A DNA stretch of 64,000 nt. It comes from an uncultured Dehalococcoidia bacterium (lineage in GTDB: Bacteria; Chloroflexota; Dehalococcoidia; Lucifugimonadales; CATOSD01). The notes below the pieces were generated by a model that had not been told where the DNA came from, ran no database searches, and worked only from the letters and a program-made list of their open reading frames with translations. Below are positions 17,020-27,566 of the stretch, piece after piece. The DNA is taken from contig CATOSD010000002.1 in NCBI GenBank assembly GCA_951812395.1, forward strand, positions 482,442 through 546,441, in the 5' to 3' direction. Position 1 is the stretch's first letter. Each line of letters starts with the position of its first letter. Made by a program: the position numbers and the translations under genes.

Positions 17020-20000
17020 CTACCGCGTCACGTAGCCGTTCCTGGCGTCCCACTTCGCCTGCGCCGGGTCTCGCTGGTCCGGGTCGCCGTAGCCGCCGCC
17101 TCCCGCCGACAGGCACAGGATGGTGTCGCCGGGCTTGACTATCACGCCCGTTTCCTTGGAGCCTAGAACGCGCTCTGTGCCGTTGGAGATGATGCTGTAA
17201 ATGTGGGGCAGGCCCGGCTCGCCGCCGAACAGGCCGAAGGGCGGGTTGACGGTGCCGTCTCCCGCGGTGTTCAGCCTGGCCTCGCCTGCGCCTTCGTAGA
17301 CCATCTCGCAGACTGCGCCCAGTCCGCCGCGCTTTGCGCCGTCGCCTGCGGAGCCGGGCCGCAGCTCGTGGCGGCGGACGAACAGAGGGAAGCGCTCCTC
17401 GGTGACCTCGACGCTCGGCGAGCGAATGCCGCCGGCGACGTTCACCTCGCCCACGTTGGGCCATCCGTCGTGCGCGTGGGACGCGCCGCCGCCGCCGCGC
17501 GCCATGAAGAAGTGCCAGATGAAGGCACGGTCGGTGCGAGGGTCGACGCCGGTGATGGCGAACCTCAACCTTCGTGAGAAACCGGCGTTCACGGCCAGGG
17601 GCACGGCGGGCGCGAGGGCCTTGAACACAGCTTCGACGATCTCCTCGGCGCAGTGGTTGGTGCTCATGCACACCGGCGCGGGAGGGTTGGCGTTTACCAC
17701 CAGCCCCCTGGGAGCCGTGACGGTGACGGGGCGCATCGAGCCTTCGTTCTTGGCCACGTCCGAGGGGGCCATGTACATGATCGCGGCGTGGGCCAGCGAG
17801 CGGGTGTTGGCGTAGGCGCTGTTGATGAAGCCGGTCACCTGCGGGGCCGACTCGCTCAGGTCGATGTCCATCGACGAGCCCTCGATGGTCACCGTGGCGC
17901 GTATGGGGATCATCTTAGACTCGAAGCCGTCGTCGTCGACCAGGGACTCGCCGCGGTACACGCCATCGGGCCAATCGGAGATGAACTGGCGCACCTGCCG
18001 TTCGGTGGCGTTGAGTATCTCGGTGATGATGCGCTTAAGCGAGTCCGGCTCGTAGACCCGCAGAAGCTCGCCGATGCGGCGCGCGGCGATGTCAACCGAG
18101 CCTATCTGCGCGTTGAGGTCGCCGAGAAAGTTCTCGGGGTGGCGCACGTTGGCTGAGAGCATCTGAAGCAGGTCGCGCCGCGGCTCTCCCTTGTCGTGGA
18201 TTCTCAGCGGCGGAATGCGCAGCCCCTCGTGGTAGATCTCGCTCGCCGACGGGTTGTATCCGCCGTGCGTTGCGCCTCCCACGTCGCTGTGGTGCGCCCT
18301 GTTGACCGAGTAGAAGAGCAGTTCCCCGTCGTGGAAGATGGGGCGTATGACGGTGATGTCTGGCAGGTGGCTCCCGCCGAAGTAGGGGTCGTTGAGCGCG
18401 AACAGATCTCCCGGCGATATGTCGTCGCCGAAGTAGTCGCGCACCGCCGCGCCCGCGATGGGCAGCGCGCTGATGTGCACGGGTATGCCCTCGCCCTGCG
18501 CGACGAGCTGGCAGTCGGCGTCCAGCACCGCGGTAGAGAAGTCGCGGCTGGAGTTGAGTATCTGCGACATAGAGGTGCGTAGCATCACTTCCATCATTTC
18601 CATCGCGATGGACTCAAGACGGTTCTCTACCACTGCCAGCGTGACGGGGTCGGACGCTGTGGTTGCCGTACGCTCACGCTCGTGCTCACGTCGGTTACCG
18701 GCGGCCACACGCAAAGCGACGCCCCCGAAGCGGTCGAGCGAGGCCGTGTCGCCCTCGTCGACGAGCACGGTGGTGAAGTCCGACTCCAGGATGGCCGGCC
18801 CCTCGATTTCGGCGTCGCGTGTGAGTCTGTCAATCGCGTACACGGGCAGGTCGCGCCACTCTCCCAGGAACACGCGACGGCTGCTCTTCGGAGCGGTCGC
18901 GCCGCCCGCGGGCGTATGCGCCGAGAGGTCCGCCTTGGGCAGCCGGCCCAGCGCCGATACCCGCAGCGTGACGAGCCGGATCTCCTGGTCGGACTGGCGG
19001 TAAGAGTACAGTTCCTCGTAGCGCCGGTGGAAGTTCGCTGCCCATTCCTGTAACAGCTCTTCCGGGGGCAGCGACAGGTCCGGAACTGGAACGTTGACCT
19101 CGTAAATCTGGTCGAGGTAGCGCATGTCGGCGGATACGGTGATTGCCATGTCCTCGTCGCCCACGCCCTGCGCCTTCAGCCTTTCGCGTCCTTGCTCCTC
19201 CAGCCGCGACACTATCGCGCGAACTGTGTCCATGTCGATCCCGTCGAGGCTCGCCGGGTGGGAGAGGGAGGCGTCGTACTGCAGGTCGGTGCTCAGCATA
19301 CCGAGCGCAGAGAGCACCGGCGCCGCCGCGGGCACGTACACCCTTTCAATCTGGAGCCGGCGGGCCACGGCGCTCACGTGCAGGCCGGACGCTCCGCCGA
19401 AGGCGAGGATGGCAAAGTCCCGCGGGTCGACCCCGCGCTTGACGGACATCAGCCGTATGCCCTCGGCCATTGTGGTGGACACCACCGTGTGGACTCCCAG
19501 GGCCGCCTCCAGCGTGTCGATGCCGAGCGGGCGGGCGACGCGCTCCTCGATCGCCTTCTCCGCCATAGCGGTATCGAGCCTTTCACGTCCTCCGAGAAAA
19601 TTGTCGGCGTCCAGGTAGCCCAACAGCAGGTTGGCGTCGGTGACTGTTGGCTCTTCGCCGCCGCGGCCGTAGCACACCGGGCCGGGGTCGGCTCCCGCGC
19701 TGTCGGGGCCGACGCGCAGAATGCCGCCGCCGTCGACGCGCGCGATGCTTCCGCCGCCCGCGCCGAGCGTCTGGATGTCTATGGCGGGCACGGCTATCTT
19801 CCAGCCCGCCTCGAACTTCTCGTTGGTCAGGTGGGGCGAGCCGTCCTCGATGAGCGAGATGTCCGCGCTGGTGCCGCCCATGTCGAAGCCGATGACTTTT
19901 GATTCACCCAGGCCCTCGCCGTACCGCGCGGCGCCGCTCACGCCGCCGGCGGGGCCGGACAGGATGGCGGCGACGGCAAGGCGGCTGGAATCGTCTATGG

Positions 20001-20748
20001 AGGCCACGCCGCCGTTGGACTGCATTATGAGGATGTCGTTGACGCGGCTGAACGAACTGAGCCGCTCTCTCAGGCGCATCAGGTACTCGCCGAAGACTGG
20101 GCCGACGTAGGAGTTGATGACAGTCGCGCTGAGGCGGTCGAACTCCTTTATCTGCGGGATGACCTCGTGTGATAGCGAAACGTAGGCGCCGGGGAACTTA
20201 TCGCGGATTCGGTCCGCGGCACGGCGTTCGTGTTCGGGGTTGAGGTACGAGAACAGGAAGCAGACCGCCAGCGCGTCGACGCCCTCGCACGCGAGTGTGC
20301 CCAACGCCTCGTCCAGCGCGGCCTCGTCGAGCGGCTGATCCTCCTCGCCGTTCGCCCTCACGCGCTCCGGAACGCCGAGCCGCAGGTAGCGCGGCACCAG
20401 GGGCCGCACCGGCTCCATGCGTAGATTGTAGCGGTCCTCCTTTAGTCCCTCGCGCATTTCGAGGAGGTCCCGAAAACCATCGGTGGTGATGAGTCCGACG
20501 CGAGAGCCTTTGCGCTCCACCAAGGTGTTGGTTGCGACGGTGGTGCCGTGTATCAGCATCTCGGTTTCGGCGAGCAGCCCTTCTGTAGACAGGCCGAGCG
20601 CGGCCGCCGCCTCTTCGAGGCCCCGCAGCACGCCCTCCGAGGGGTCCCGCGGAGTGGATGCGGTTTTGAACTGGCGGGGGGGCTGCCCGTCCGGGATTAC
20701 CACGAAGTCTGTGAAGGTGCCGCCAACGTCGATGCCAATGCGGAACAT
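17020..20748 (-). CDS. Fused hydantoinase A/B (HyuA-HyuB, 5-oxoprolinase-like)
   Basis: N-terminal MFRIGIDVGGTFTDFVV (HyuA) and C-terminal DPVTLAVVENRLESIAMEMMEVMLRTSMSQILNSSRDFSTAV (HyuB). Confidence 0.95.
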   Translation of the reverse strand: MFRIGIDVGGTFTDFVVIPDGQPPRQFKTASTPRDPSEGVLRGLEEAAAALGLSTEGLLAETEMLIHGTTVATNTLVERKGSRVGLITTDGFRDLLEMREGLKEDRYNLRMEPVRPLVPRYLRLGVPERVRANGEEDQPLDEAALDEALGTLACEGVDALAVCFLFSYLNPEHERRAADRIRDKFPGAYVSLSHEVIPQIKEFDRLSATVINSYVGPVFGEYLMRLRERLSSFSRVNDILIMQSNGGVASIDDSSRLAVAAILSGPAGGVSGAARYGEGLGESKVIGFDMGGTSADISLIEDGSPHLTNEKFEAGWKIAVPAIDIQTLGAGGGSIARVDGGGILRVGPDSAGADPGPVCYGRGGEEPTVTDANLLLGYLDADNFLGGRERLDTAMAEKAIEERVARPLGIDTLEAALGVHTVVSTTMAEGIRLMSVKRGVDPRDFAILAFGGASGLHVSAVARRLQIERVYVPAAAPVLSALGMLSTDLQYDASLSHPASLDGIDMDTVRAIVSRLEEQGRERLKAQGVGDEDMAITVSADMRYLDQIYEVNVPVPDLSLPPEELLQEWAANFHRRYEELYSYRQSDQEIRLVTLRVSALGRLPKADLSAHTPAGGATAPKSSRRVFLGEWRDLPVYAIDRLTRDAEIEGPAILESDFTTVLVDEGDTASLDRFGGVALRVAAGNRREHERERTATTASDPVTLAVVENRLESIAMEMMEVMLRTSMSQILNSSRDFSTAVLDADCQLVAQGEGIPVHISALPIAGAAVRDYFGDDISPGDLFALNDPYFGGSHLPDITVIRPIFHDGELLFYSVNRAHHSDVGGATHGGYNPSASEIYHEGLRIPPLRIHDKGEPRRDLLQMLSANVRHPENFLGDLNAQIGSVDIAARRIGELLRVYEPDSLKRIITEILNATERQVRQFISDWPDGVYRGESLVDDDGFESKMIPIRATVTIEGSSMDIDLSESAPQVTGFINSAYANTRSLAHAAIMYMAPSDVAKNEGSMRPVTVTAPRGLVVNANPPAPVCMSTNHCAEEIVEAVFKALAPAVPLAVNAGFSRRLRFAITGVDPRTDRAFIWHFFMARGGGGASHAHDGWPNVGEVNVAGGIRSPSVEVTEERFPLFVRRHELRPGSAGDGAKRGGLGAVCEMVYEGAGEARLNTAGDGTVNPPFGLFGGEPGLPHIYSIISNGTERVLGSKETGVIVKPGDTILCLSAGGGGYGDPDQRDPAQAKWDARNGYVTR

Positions 20749-20893
20749 GTGCGCTCCTTGGATGGTATACTTGGAAGGCGACTCTGGGCTTGGCGCCGCT
20801 GGCCCAGGGCACGCCTCTGAAAGACGGGGCTAGTATATCACTTCCGGTGGAGGTCACCCGCAGTCTCACCTATGCCCCGCGCAATCGCAGGTG

Positions 20894-21573
20894 GAGCCTG
20901 TTTCAGATTACCAGGCGCCCCCAAAACCATCTCCCTCGCGAAAACCCGCCCCGGCGCCCGACTCTGAACCAACGGCTATTCGCATTTATGTTGTTGAGCC
21001 AGTGTCCCCCTGCTGACTCCCCAACATTGGCCCCGGCCCCACCCCCTCGCCCACAACCGACCCTTTCGCTCCTCAGCACCCCGAAAAAACCGTCACTTTC
21101 CTGCGCCGCCCGTGCTCTGGCCCTGCCACCCAAACGTCCGACAGGCGCCCAACCACTGGCCCACGTCTGCGCAGTTTCTCCCCACCGTTCCGGCCCAATC
21201 CCGCAGTCTCGCCACCCCCTCTTGCAATATACGCACAAACGTGCTACCCTCGCCCAGGCGAGGGACAGACCCCGCGGCCCGGAATCCCTACCCCCAACCG
21301 GGATTATGCCCCAGGCATCCGTAGGGGCGTCCCTTGTGGGCGCCCTGTGCCAACGGATACACGGCCGGTCGGCCCGTCGACCCCCTGTCCTACTCTGCCA
21401 TGTGGCGCGACACTTGTGCATACATATCCCGCGCCGGACATTACAGATTCGCGAAGGACCGGCGACAGTCTCAGCTAGGAGGCGCACGGAATGTCGCAGA
21501 AACTAACAGAATTCGCTTTCCCACTTTTGCGGGGACAACGGTGTAGGAGCGCCTAGAAATCTGAAACAGGTTC
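20894..21573. mobile_element. ~680-bp MITE-like element with ~28-bp terminal inverted repeats, copy 1
   Basis: Left GAGCCTGTTTCAGATTACCAGGCGCCCC; right end reverse complement GAACCTGTTTCAGATTTCTAGGCGCTCC; homologous to 53620-54300. Confidence 0.8.
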
Positions 21574-21647
21574 TCTCAGGTGCAATCGATTGACAACCCC
21601 ACCACCGCGATTTAACATCGATTCGCCGACTGGCTGGGGAGGTCTGT

Positions 21648-22133
21648 ATGTCTGAACAGGAGCGCAGGTGGGAGTATGCCGTCGTGGAAATCGGGCAAGC
21701 GTCGCCCGAGGTGGAGGTGGAGGTGACAGGCGAGCTGATAGCAGGCTACGCCGGGGCAGTTCGCAATGACAACCCCGCGTACAGCCTGGACGATGGCGCT
21801 GTGCCCGCCCACGCAATGCCCTCGACCATCTTCCGCGTCGCGCCTCTGCGCCGGGGCGACATCGCGGCCAACAACGGCTTTGTGGCCCAGGAGCACGCCA
21901 GGGAGAACCCGTTCCAGACGCCGTTCGCCAAGTGCGAGGTGCGCTGGTTCGCGCCGATGCGCGCGGGCGACACGATCACGAGCTTCGGTCACGTGGTGGA
22001 CAAGTACGAGCGGCGCGGCAACAAGTTCGTGACCATTCGGGTGGAGGCGAACAACCAGGCGGGCGAAAAGGTTGGCGAGTACGACTACACGTGCATATTC
22101 GAGTACGCACAGGGGCAGAAGAGGCCGGATTAG
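21648..22133 (+). CDS. MaoC-like / FAS1-type dehydratase domain protein
   Basis: Hot-dog fold-like sequence, followed by a second MaoC-type gene. Confidence 0.75.
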   Translation: MSEQERRWEYAVVEIGQASPEVEVEVTGELIAGYAGAVRNDNPAYSLDDGAVPAHAMPSTIFRVAPLRRGDIAANNGFVAQEHARENPFQTPFAKCEVRWFAPMRAGDTITSFGHVVDKYERRGNKFVTIRVEANNQAGEKVGEYDYTCIFEYAQGQKRPD

Positions 22134-22252
22134 GAGTAGTTGCTGGGACTTAGACACACCCCCATCCTAACCTTCCCCCTGCGAGAGGGAAGGGACTCCC
22201 TCGCAGGGCTGAGGGCAGGCTTCTGAGAATCGACACATGGAGGCGCCACGGC

Positions 22253-22705
22253 ATGGCTACAATAACGGGAAAGCTCACTTTCGATGACATCGAGCTAGGC
22301 GACGCGGTTACGCCCTTCACCATTGGCGAGACGCAGGAGACTATAGACGGCGCGCGACTGTCCGAGGGCGAGGACATGGAGATGCCCCGCAACATCCACA
22401 CGGACCCCGAGTTCGCCAAGGAGGGCATGTTCGGGGGCACGCTCAACGCCGGCGTCACCACGATGGCCTACCTGAACCAGATGCTGGAGCGCTGGCTGCC
22501 CAACGCATCGCTGTACGGCAACGGACGCCTGCTGTTCAAGGCGATAGAGCCGTTCCGGCCGGGGGACACGGTGGAATTCCACGGCACGGTCACCGGCAAG
22601 CGCGTTCAGGATGGCCTGAAGCTGGTGGACTGCGAGATAAAGGGAATCAACCAGAGCGGCAAGCTGATTGGTGTCGCCGAGGCAACAGTGGCGGTTAGCG
22701 AATGA
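22253..22705 (+). CDS. MaoC family dehydratase
   Basis: LTFDDIELGDAVTPFTIGETQETID...GGTLNAGVTTMAYLNQML...FRPGDTVEFHGTVTGK. Confidence 0.75.
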   Translation: MATITGKLTFDDIELGDAVTPFTIGETQETIDGARLSEGEDMEMPRNIHTDPEFAKEGMFGGTLNAGVTTMAYLNQMLERWLPNASLYGNGRLLFKAIEPFRPGDTVEFHGTVTGKRVQDGLKLVDCEIKGINQSGKLIGVAEATVAVSE

Positions 22706-23616
22706 GCCTGGGCGACTCCGACGTCGTAATCCGCACACGGGGGCTTACCAAGAACTATGGCAGCGTGGCCGCCGTGGTGGACGCCGACATGGACGTGCGG
22801 CGCGGCGAGGTGTTCGGCTACCTGGGGCCAAACGGCGCCGGCAAGACTACGACGATACGCATGCTGCTGGACCACATACGGCCGACCAGCGGCACGGCTA
22901 CCGTGTTCGGCATGGACACGCGCGCCGAAAGCGTGAGCATCAAGCGGAGGCTGGGCTACCTTCCGGGTGAGTTCTCGCTGTACGACAACATGACCGGCGA
23001 CGAGGTGCTCGAGTACATGGCGAACCTGCGCGGCGGCGTGGACTGGGACTACACGCGCGACATCGCGGGCCGCCTGGACGCGAACCTGGGCCGGAAGTTT
23101 TCGCAACTCTCGCGCGGCAACAAGCAGAAGGTGGGTCTGATCCAGGCCTTCATGCACAAGCCGGAGCTGGTCGTGCTGGACGAGCCGACCGGCGGCCTCG
23201 ACCCGCTCGTGCAGCAATCCTTCTACGACATGATCGACGAGGTGAAGGCGGACGGAAGGACGGTGTTCTTCTCGTCACACAACCTGCCGGAGGTGGAGCG
23301 GGTGTGCGACCGGGTGGCGTTCATCCGGGGCGGACGGCTCATCGCCGTGGAGGACATCGGCGACATTGTACAGAAGGCGTTCCACAGGTTCGAGGCGCAC
23401 TTGGCCGACGAGTTCACGGCGGAGGAGTTCGAGTCACTGCCGGGCGTGACTGCCGTCAGCGTGAATGGGGAGACTCTCACGTTCGACGTAATTGGCAGCC
23501 CCGACGCGGTCGTTAAGGCGTTGGCGCGGCACAGCGTGACCAAGCTGTTCACACACGAATCGGCGCTGGAGGATGTGTTTCTGGCCTACTACAGCGAGGG
23601 CGAGCAGGATGCTTAG
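22702..23616 (+). CDS. ABC transporter ATP-binding protein
   Basis: GPNGAGKTTT Walker A, LSRGNKQKVGL signature, LVVLDEPTGGLDP Walker B. Confidence 0.95.
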   Translation: MSLGDSDVVIRTRGLTKNYGSVAAVVDADMDVRRGEVFGYLGPNGAGKTTTIRMLLDHIRPTSGTATVFGMDTRAESVSIKRRLGYLPGEFSLYDNMTGDEVLEYMANLRGGVDWDYTRDIAGRLDANLGRKFSQLSRGNKQKVGLIQAFMHKPELVVLDEPTGGLDPLVQQSFYDMIDEVKADGRTVFFSSHNLPEVERVCDRVAFIRGGRLIAVEDIGDIVQKAFHRFEAHLADEFTAEEFESLPGVTAVSVNGETLTFDVIGSPDAVVKALARHSVTKLFTHESALEDVFLAYYSEGEQDA

Positions 23617-24403
23617 CAACATCTTCCTCAAGTCGCTCCGGGACCAGCGCCGCTCCGTGCTCTGGTGGGAGCTTGGAATAATCATCGTGACGCTGATCAC
23701 CTGCGCCACGTATCCGAGCTTCAAGGACAACACGCAGCTCGACGACATCCTGGGCGATTCCGAGTTTCTGAAGGCGCTGGCCGGCGGATTCGAGAGCCTG
23801 AGTTCCGGAGAGGGTTTCGTAAACACGCAGTTGATGGCCGTGTTCCTGCCGGTGCTGGTGATGATATTCGTAATCCGCCTGGGGACGAGCACGATTGCGG
23901 GGGAGGAGCGGGACGCTACTATCGACATCCTGCTGGCGAACCCGGTGAGCCGCCTGTCGGCGCTGGCGCAGAAGTTCGGCGCGCTGGTCCTATCAAGCCT
24001 TGCGCTGGTCGGCGCGGTGTGGGTGTCGCTGCTTGCCGGGTCGGTGCTGTTCGACATGGGGCTGGACTTCTGGAGGGTGACGCAGGCGTGCGTCTCGCTG
24101 GCGCTGTTCGGCTGGGCATTCGGCGCGCTGGCGCTGGCGGTGGGCAGCGCGACCGGGAGGACCGGCACGACGTTCGCGGTCACAAGCGCGGTGGGCGTGG
24201 CGGCTTACCTGGCGCACACGTTCGCGCCGCTGGTGGACGCGCTGGAGCCGCTCAAGTACCTGTCGGTGTTCTACTACTACATCGCCGTGGACCCGCTCAC
24301 CAACGGCATCAGCATAGCCCACGCGGTGGTGCTCGCGGCGGTGACGGTGGTGCTGTTCGGAGTGGCGGCGTACACCTTCGAGCGCCGCGACCTGGCGATA
24401 TAA
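23609..24403 (+). CDS. ABC-2 type transporter permease
   Basis: MLSNIFLKSLRDQRRSVLWWELGIIIV...; start overlaps the end of the ATPase gene. Confidence 0.85.
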   Translation: MLSNIFLKSLRDQRRSVLWWELGIIIVTLITCATYPSFKDNTQLDDILGDSEFLKALAGGFESLSSGEGFVNTQLMAVFLPVLVMIFVIRLGTSTIAGEERDATIDILLANPVSRLSALAQKFGALVLSSLALVGAVWVSLLAGSVLFDMGLDFWRVTQACVSLALFGWAFGALALAVGSATGRTGTTFAVTSAVGVAAYLAHTFAPLVDALEPLKYLSVFYYYIAVDPLTNGISIAHAVVLAAVTVVLFGVAAYTFERRDLAI

Positions 24404-24509
24404 GAGAGTATGAGTTGAGAATGGCGGCACTCGTTTCCCATTCGTCACCCCCATCCTAACATTCCCCCTGCGAGGGGGAAGGGATTTCTCGGAAGGTTAC
24501 TCTAGAAGC

Positions 24510-25646
24510 ATGACACAGAACGAACGTGTGGCGGACGTAATCCGCGAATTCGATTCCCAGGGGTACCACCGCACCGGCGCCGCCGCCGACGTGGAGTCCG
24601 CGCGGTGGCTGGCGAATTGCGCCAGCTCGTACGCCCCGGACGCCGAGCTGGAGGAGGTACCGCTGGACCGGCTGGTGCTCGGGGCGTGCCGCATCGAGGT
24701 GGGAGGCCGGCACGTGCGAGGGCTGCCCCTGTTCGATGGCGGCTTGACCGGTACCAACGGTGTCGAGGGCAAGCTGGGGCCTGTCGGCTCGGACGCGGAG
24801 ATCGGCCTGCTGGAGGTCGGTGTGGGCGAGTACCAGGACGACGTAGACGCCGAGCGCGCGGACCCGCGCCACGCCGCCTACGTCGTCGTGACCCGTGGCA
24901 TCAGCTCCGGCCTCGCCTGCCGCAACGCGCCGCGCTTCCTGTCGCCGTTCGGCCCGCCCGTTCTTCAGGTGAGCGGCGAGGCGGGAGATTGGCTGCAAGA
25001 GGCTGCTCGGAACGGCACGCGGGCGAGACTGCTGGCGTGCGCGCAGCGCAGCCCCGCGGTGTCGTACAACGTTGTGGCGTCGCTGCCGGGCAGGGACCGC
25101 ACGCTGCCGCCGGTGGTGGTGATGACGCCGCGCAGCGGGTGGTGGCAGTGCGCGGCCGAGAGGGGCGGCGGAATCGCGGGCTGGCTGGAGGTGATGCGCC
25201 GGCTGTCCGCGTCGGACCGGGCGAGAGACGTCACGTTCGTGGCGACGACGGGCCACGAGCTGGGCCTGCTGGGGGTGAACAAGTTCCTGGAAAGCAGGAA
25301 AGAACTGGTGAGCGGCGCGGAGGCGTGGATTCACTTCGGCGCGTCAATTGGCGCCGCAGTGGACGCCGGGGTGCACCTGGGCGCGTCGGACCCCGTGCTG
25401 GAAAGCGCGGCGCACGCGGCGCTCAGGCGCAACGGGGCGCCGGACACGCCGTCTGCGGGAGAAGGAGTTATGGTGGGCGCGGAATCCAACGTGGTGCACG
25501 CCATGGGCGCGCGCTGCGTCGCGATGGCCGGCGGCCACGCCTACTTCCACATGCGCAGCGATCGGTGGCCCGGAGCCGTTGACGTCGCCGCGGTGGCGGC
25601 CTACGCGAACGCCTTCGCGGACGTCGCAGTCGAAGTGGCCTGCTAA
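24510..25646 (+). CDS. M28-like peptidase-fold hypothetical protein
   Basis: NVVASLPGRD...VVVMTPRSGWWQCAAERGGGIAGWLEVMRRLS...VTFVATTGHELGLLG resembles M28/PA-insert architecture. Confidence 0.6.
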   Translation: MTQNERVADVIREFDSQGYHRTGAAADVESARWLANCASSYAPDAELEEVPLDRLVLGACRIEVGGRHVRGLPLFDGGLTGTNGVEGKLGPVGSDAEIGLLEVGVGEYQDDVDAERADPRHAAYVVVTRGISSGLACRNAPRFLSPFGPPVLQVSGEAGDWLQEAARNGTRARLLACAQRSPAVSYNVVASLPGRDRTLPPVVVMTPRSGWWQCAAERGGGIAGWLEVMRRLSASDRARDVTFVATTGHELGLLGVNKFLESRKELVSGAEAWIHFGASIGAAVDAGVHLGASDPVLESAAHAALRRNGAPDTPSAGEGVMVGAESNVVHAMGARCVAMAGGHAYFHMRSDRWPGAVDVAAVAAYANAFADVAVEVAC

Positions 25647-25688
25647 GTCTGCTAGCGTCAAACCTGAGCAACCGACAAGAACTAACGA

Positions 25689-26672
25689 ATGGAGACAGAA
25701 TTGCCGATACGACCCACCCTCCTGGACGTGATGGAAGCCAGGGCGAGAGTCGCCCCCTACGTGTCGAGAACGCCTTTGCACCGCTACCTTTCGCTGGACA
25801 AGCTGCTGGGCGCGGAAGTTTACGTCAAGCACGAGAACCACCAGCGGTTGGGCGCGTTCAAGATGCGCGGCGGCTTCAACTTCATCTCGCAGCTCAGCGA
25901 CGAAGACCGCCGCCGCGGCGTGATAACCGCGTCCACCGGTAACCACGGCCAGTCCGTTGCTTACGCCTCGAGCGTGTTCGGCGTCAAGGCGGTCATCGTC
26001 GTGCCGGAGGGAGCGAACCCGGACAAAGTGGAGTCCATACGAAACCTTGGCGCCGAGATCGTGTTCTACGGCAAGGATTTCGACGAGTCGCGCGGGTACG
26101 TGGAGCGGGCCTCCAGGGAGGAGGGTTACCGCTACATCCACTCGGCCAACGAGCCTGCGCTTATCGCTGGAGTTGCCACATACGGCCTGGAGATAATGGA
26201 GGACCTGCCGGACGTGGACACGATCATCGTGCCGGTCGGTGGCGGCAGCGGCGCGTGCGGAGTTTGCATCTCGTCTAAGGGCGTCAACCCAGGCGTAGAG
26301 GTGATCGGCGTGCAGGCGGCCAGCGCTCCGGCGGCTTACCTTTCCTGGAAGGAGGGCCGCATCGTCGAGTCGGACATGAACACCGTCGCCGAGGGTCTGG
26401 CGACGCGTCTGGGGTTCGAGCTGACGCAGGAAATACTGCGAGACATGCTGGACGACTTCGTGCTTGTCAGCGACGCGGAGATGAACGAGGCCATCGTGAT
26501 GCACCTCCAGCACACGCACAACCTGATCGAGCACGCGGGCGCGGCGTCGCTTGCGGCTGCGGTGAAGCTGGGTGACCGGCTGGCCGGCAAGAAGGTCGTG
26601 CTCGTCGCGAGCGGCGGGAACGTCACGCTGGCGCATCTGCGGGCGGCGCTCCAGGCGTCGGACGCGAACTAG
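25689..26672 (+). CDS. Threonine/serine dehydratase (PLP fold-type II)
   Basis: KHENHQRLGAFKMRGGFNF...STGNHGQSVAYAS...VPVGGGSGACG. Confidence 0.85.
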   Translation: METELPIRPTLLDVMEARARVAPYVSRTPLHRYLSLDKLLGAEVYVKHENHQRLGAFKMRGGFNFISQLSDEDRRRGVITASTGNHGQSVAYASSVFGVKAVIVVPEGANPDKVESIRNLGAEIVFYGKDFDESRGYVERASREEGYRYIHSANEPALIAGVATYGLEIMEDLPDVDTIIVPVGGGSGACGVCISSKGVNPGVEVIGVQAASAPAAYLSWKEGRIVESDMNTVAEGLATRLGFELTQEILRDMLDDFVLVSDAEMNEAIVMHLQHTHNLIEHAGAASLAAAVKLGDRLAGKKVVLVASGGNVTLAHLRAALQASDAN

Positions 26673-26693
26673 GCCCCGCCGGGGGATGCCGGG

Positions 26694-27461
26694 CTAGGCC
26701 TGCTCCCGCCGCGACTCGATAGTCCTGATTCGCGAGTCCAGTTCGCTGAGGTTGGCGTACTCCTCGCGCAGGATGAGGAAGCACCTTTGCAGGTAAAGGT
26801 GCGCCAGTTCGGCGTTGGCGTTTCCACCGGCCTTGGCGACCTCGAGTAGCCGCGGTATCTGGTGGTTTTCGGGCAACAACCGGGACAGCGTCAGTATGTC
26901 GGATTCGGTCTCCCTGACCATCACCTCTTCGCCGCCCTCCATCGCGTAGCGAAGCCTGCCCACCAGCTTGGTGAGCTCGCTCAGCTTGTCGCCATCGTTC
27001 ATCAGGCTGTACATCACCTCGTTGATGCCAAGGCCCTCGGGCTCGTCCGGCGCCTCCAAGGCTAAGTCCACATCCTCGTCATCCGGATCGAGGCTCGCGC
27101 AGGTGTCGGCGTACTGCTGAAGTGCCGCGCTCACCGACGTCATGGCGGAAACCACGTCCGAGGGGTCGATGGCGCCGGCCATGATTACGTCGTCCTTGCG
27201 CTCGGCCGCCAGTTCCGTAAGCTGGTCGTAGCTCTCGATCTTTTCGGGGAACGGGGGAAAGGCAAACGCGGAAAGGTCGTGGTCCGCGTCTCCGAGCTGG
27301 CCCATCAGGAATGGCGGGACGTACTTGGCCAGGTCGATGGAGATGGGCAGCACCACGAGGTACGTGGCCCACATATCGCCGGGGCTGGCGGAGTCGGTGA
27401 ACACAAGGAAGGCGTGGCCCCTGGGGTTATCCGGTCTGCCCTTTTCGAAATTCAGGTCCAT
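26694..27461 (-). CDS. Conserved hypothetical protein (255 aa)
   Basis: Long ORF with codon-consistent composition; no family recognised. Confidence 0.65.
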   Translation of the reverse strand: MDLNFEKGRPDNPRGHAFLVFTDSASPGDMWATYLVVLPISIDLAKYVPPFLMGQLGDADHDLSAFAFPPFPEKIESYDQLTELAAERKDDVIMAGAIDPSDVVSAMTSVSAALQQYADTCASLDPDDEDVDLALEAPDEPEGLGINEVMYSLMNDGDKLSELTKLVGRLRYAMEGGEEVMVRETESDILTLSRLLPENHQIPRLLEVAKAGGNANAELAHLYLQRCFLILREEYANLSELDSRIRTIESRREQA

Positions 27462-27566
27462 AAGTTCTGCGCAACCTCTCGCACGATGACGGAACGGCGC
27501 CTACATTATACGGCAACGATGGGCGGTTTTGGGGCGCCGGTCTGGGGACCGGGCGTCGCTGGCACT

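Noticed and set aside
20903-21487. 194-aa minus-strand ORF inside MITE-like copy 1 as a transposase
   Set aside because: Gly/Arg-rich, not preserved as an equivalent ORF in copy 2, and no transposase motif.
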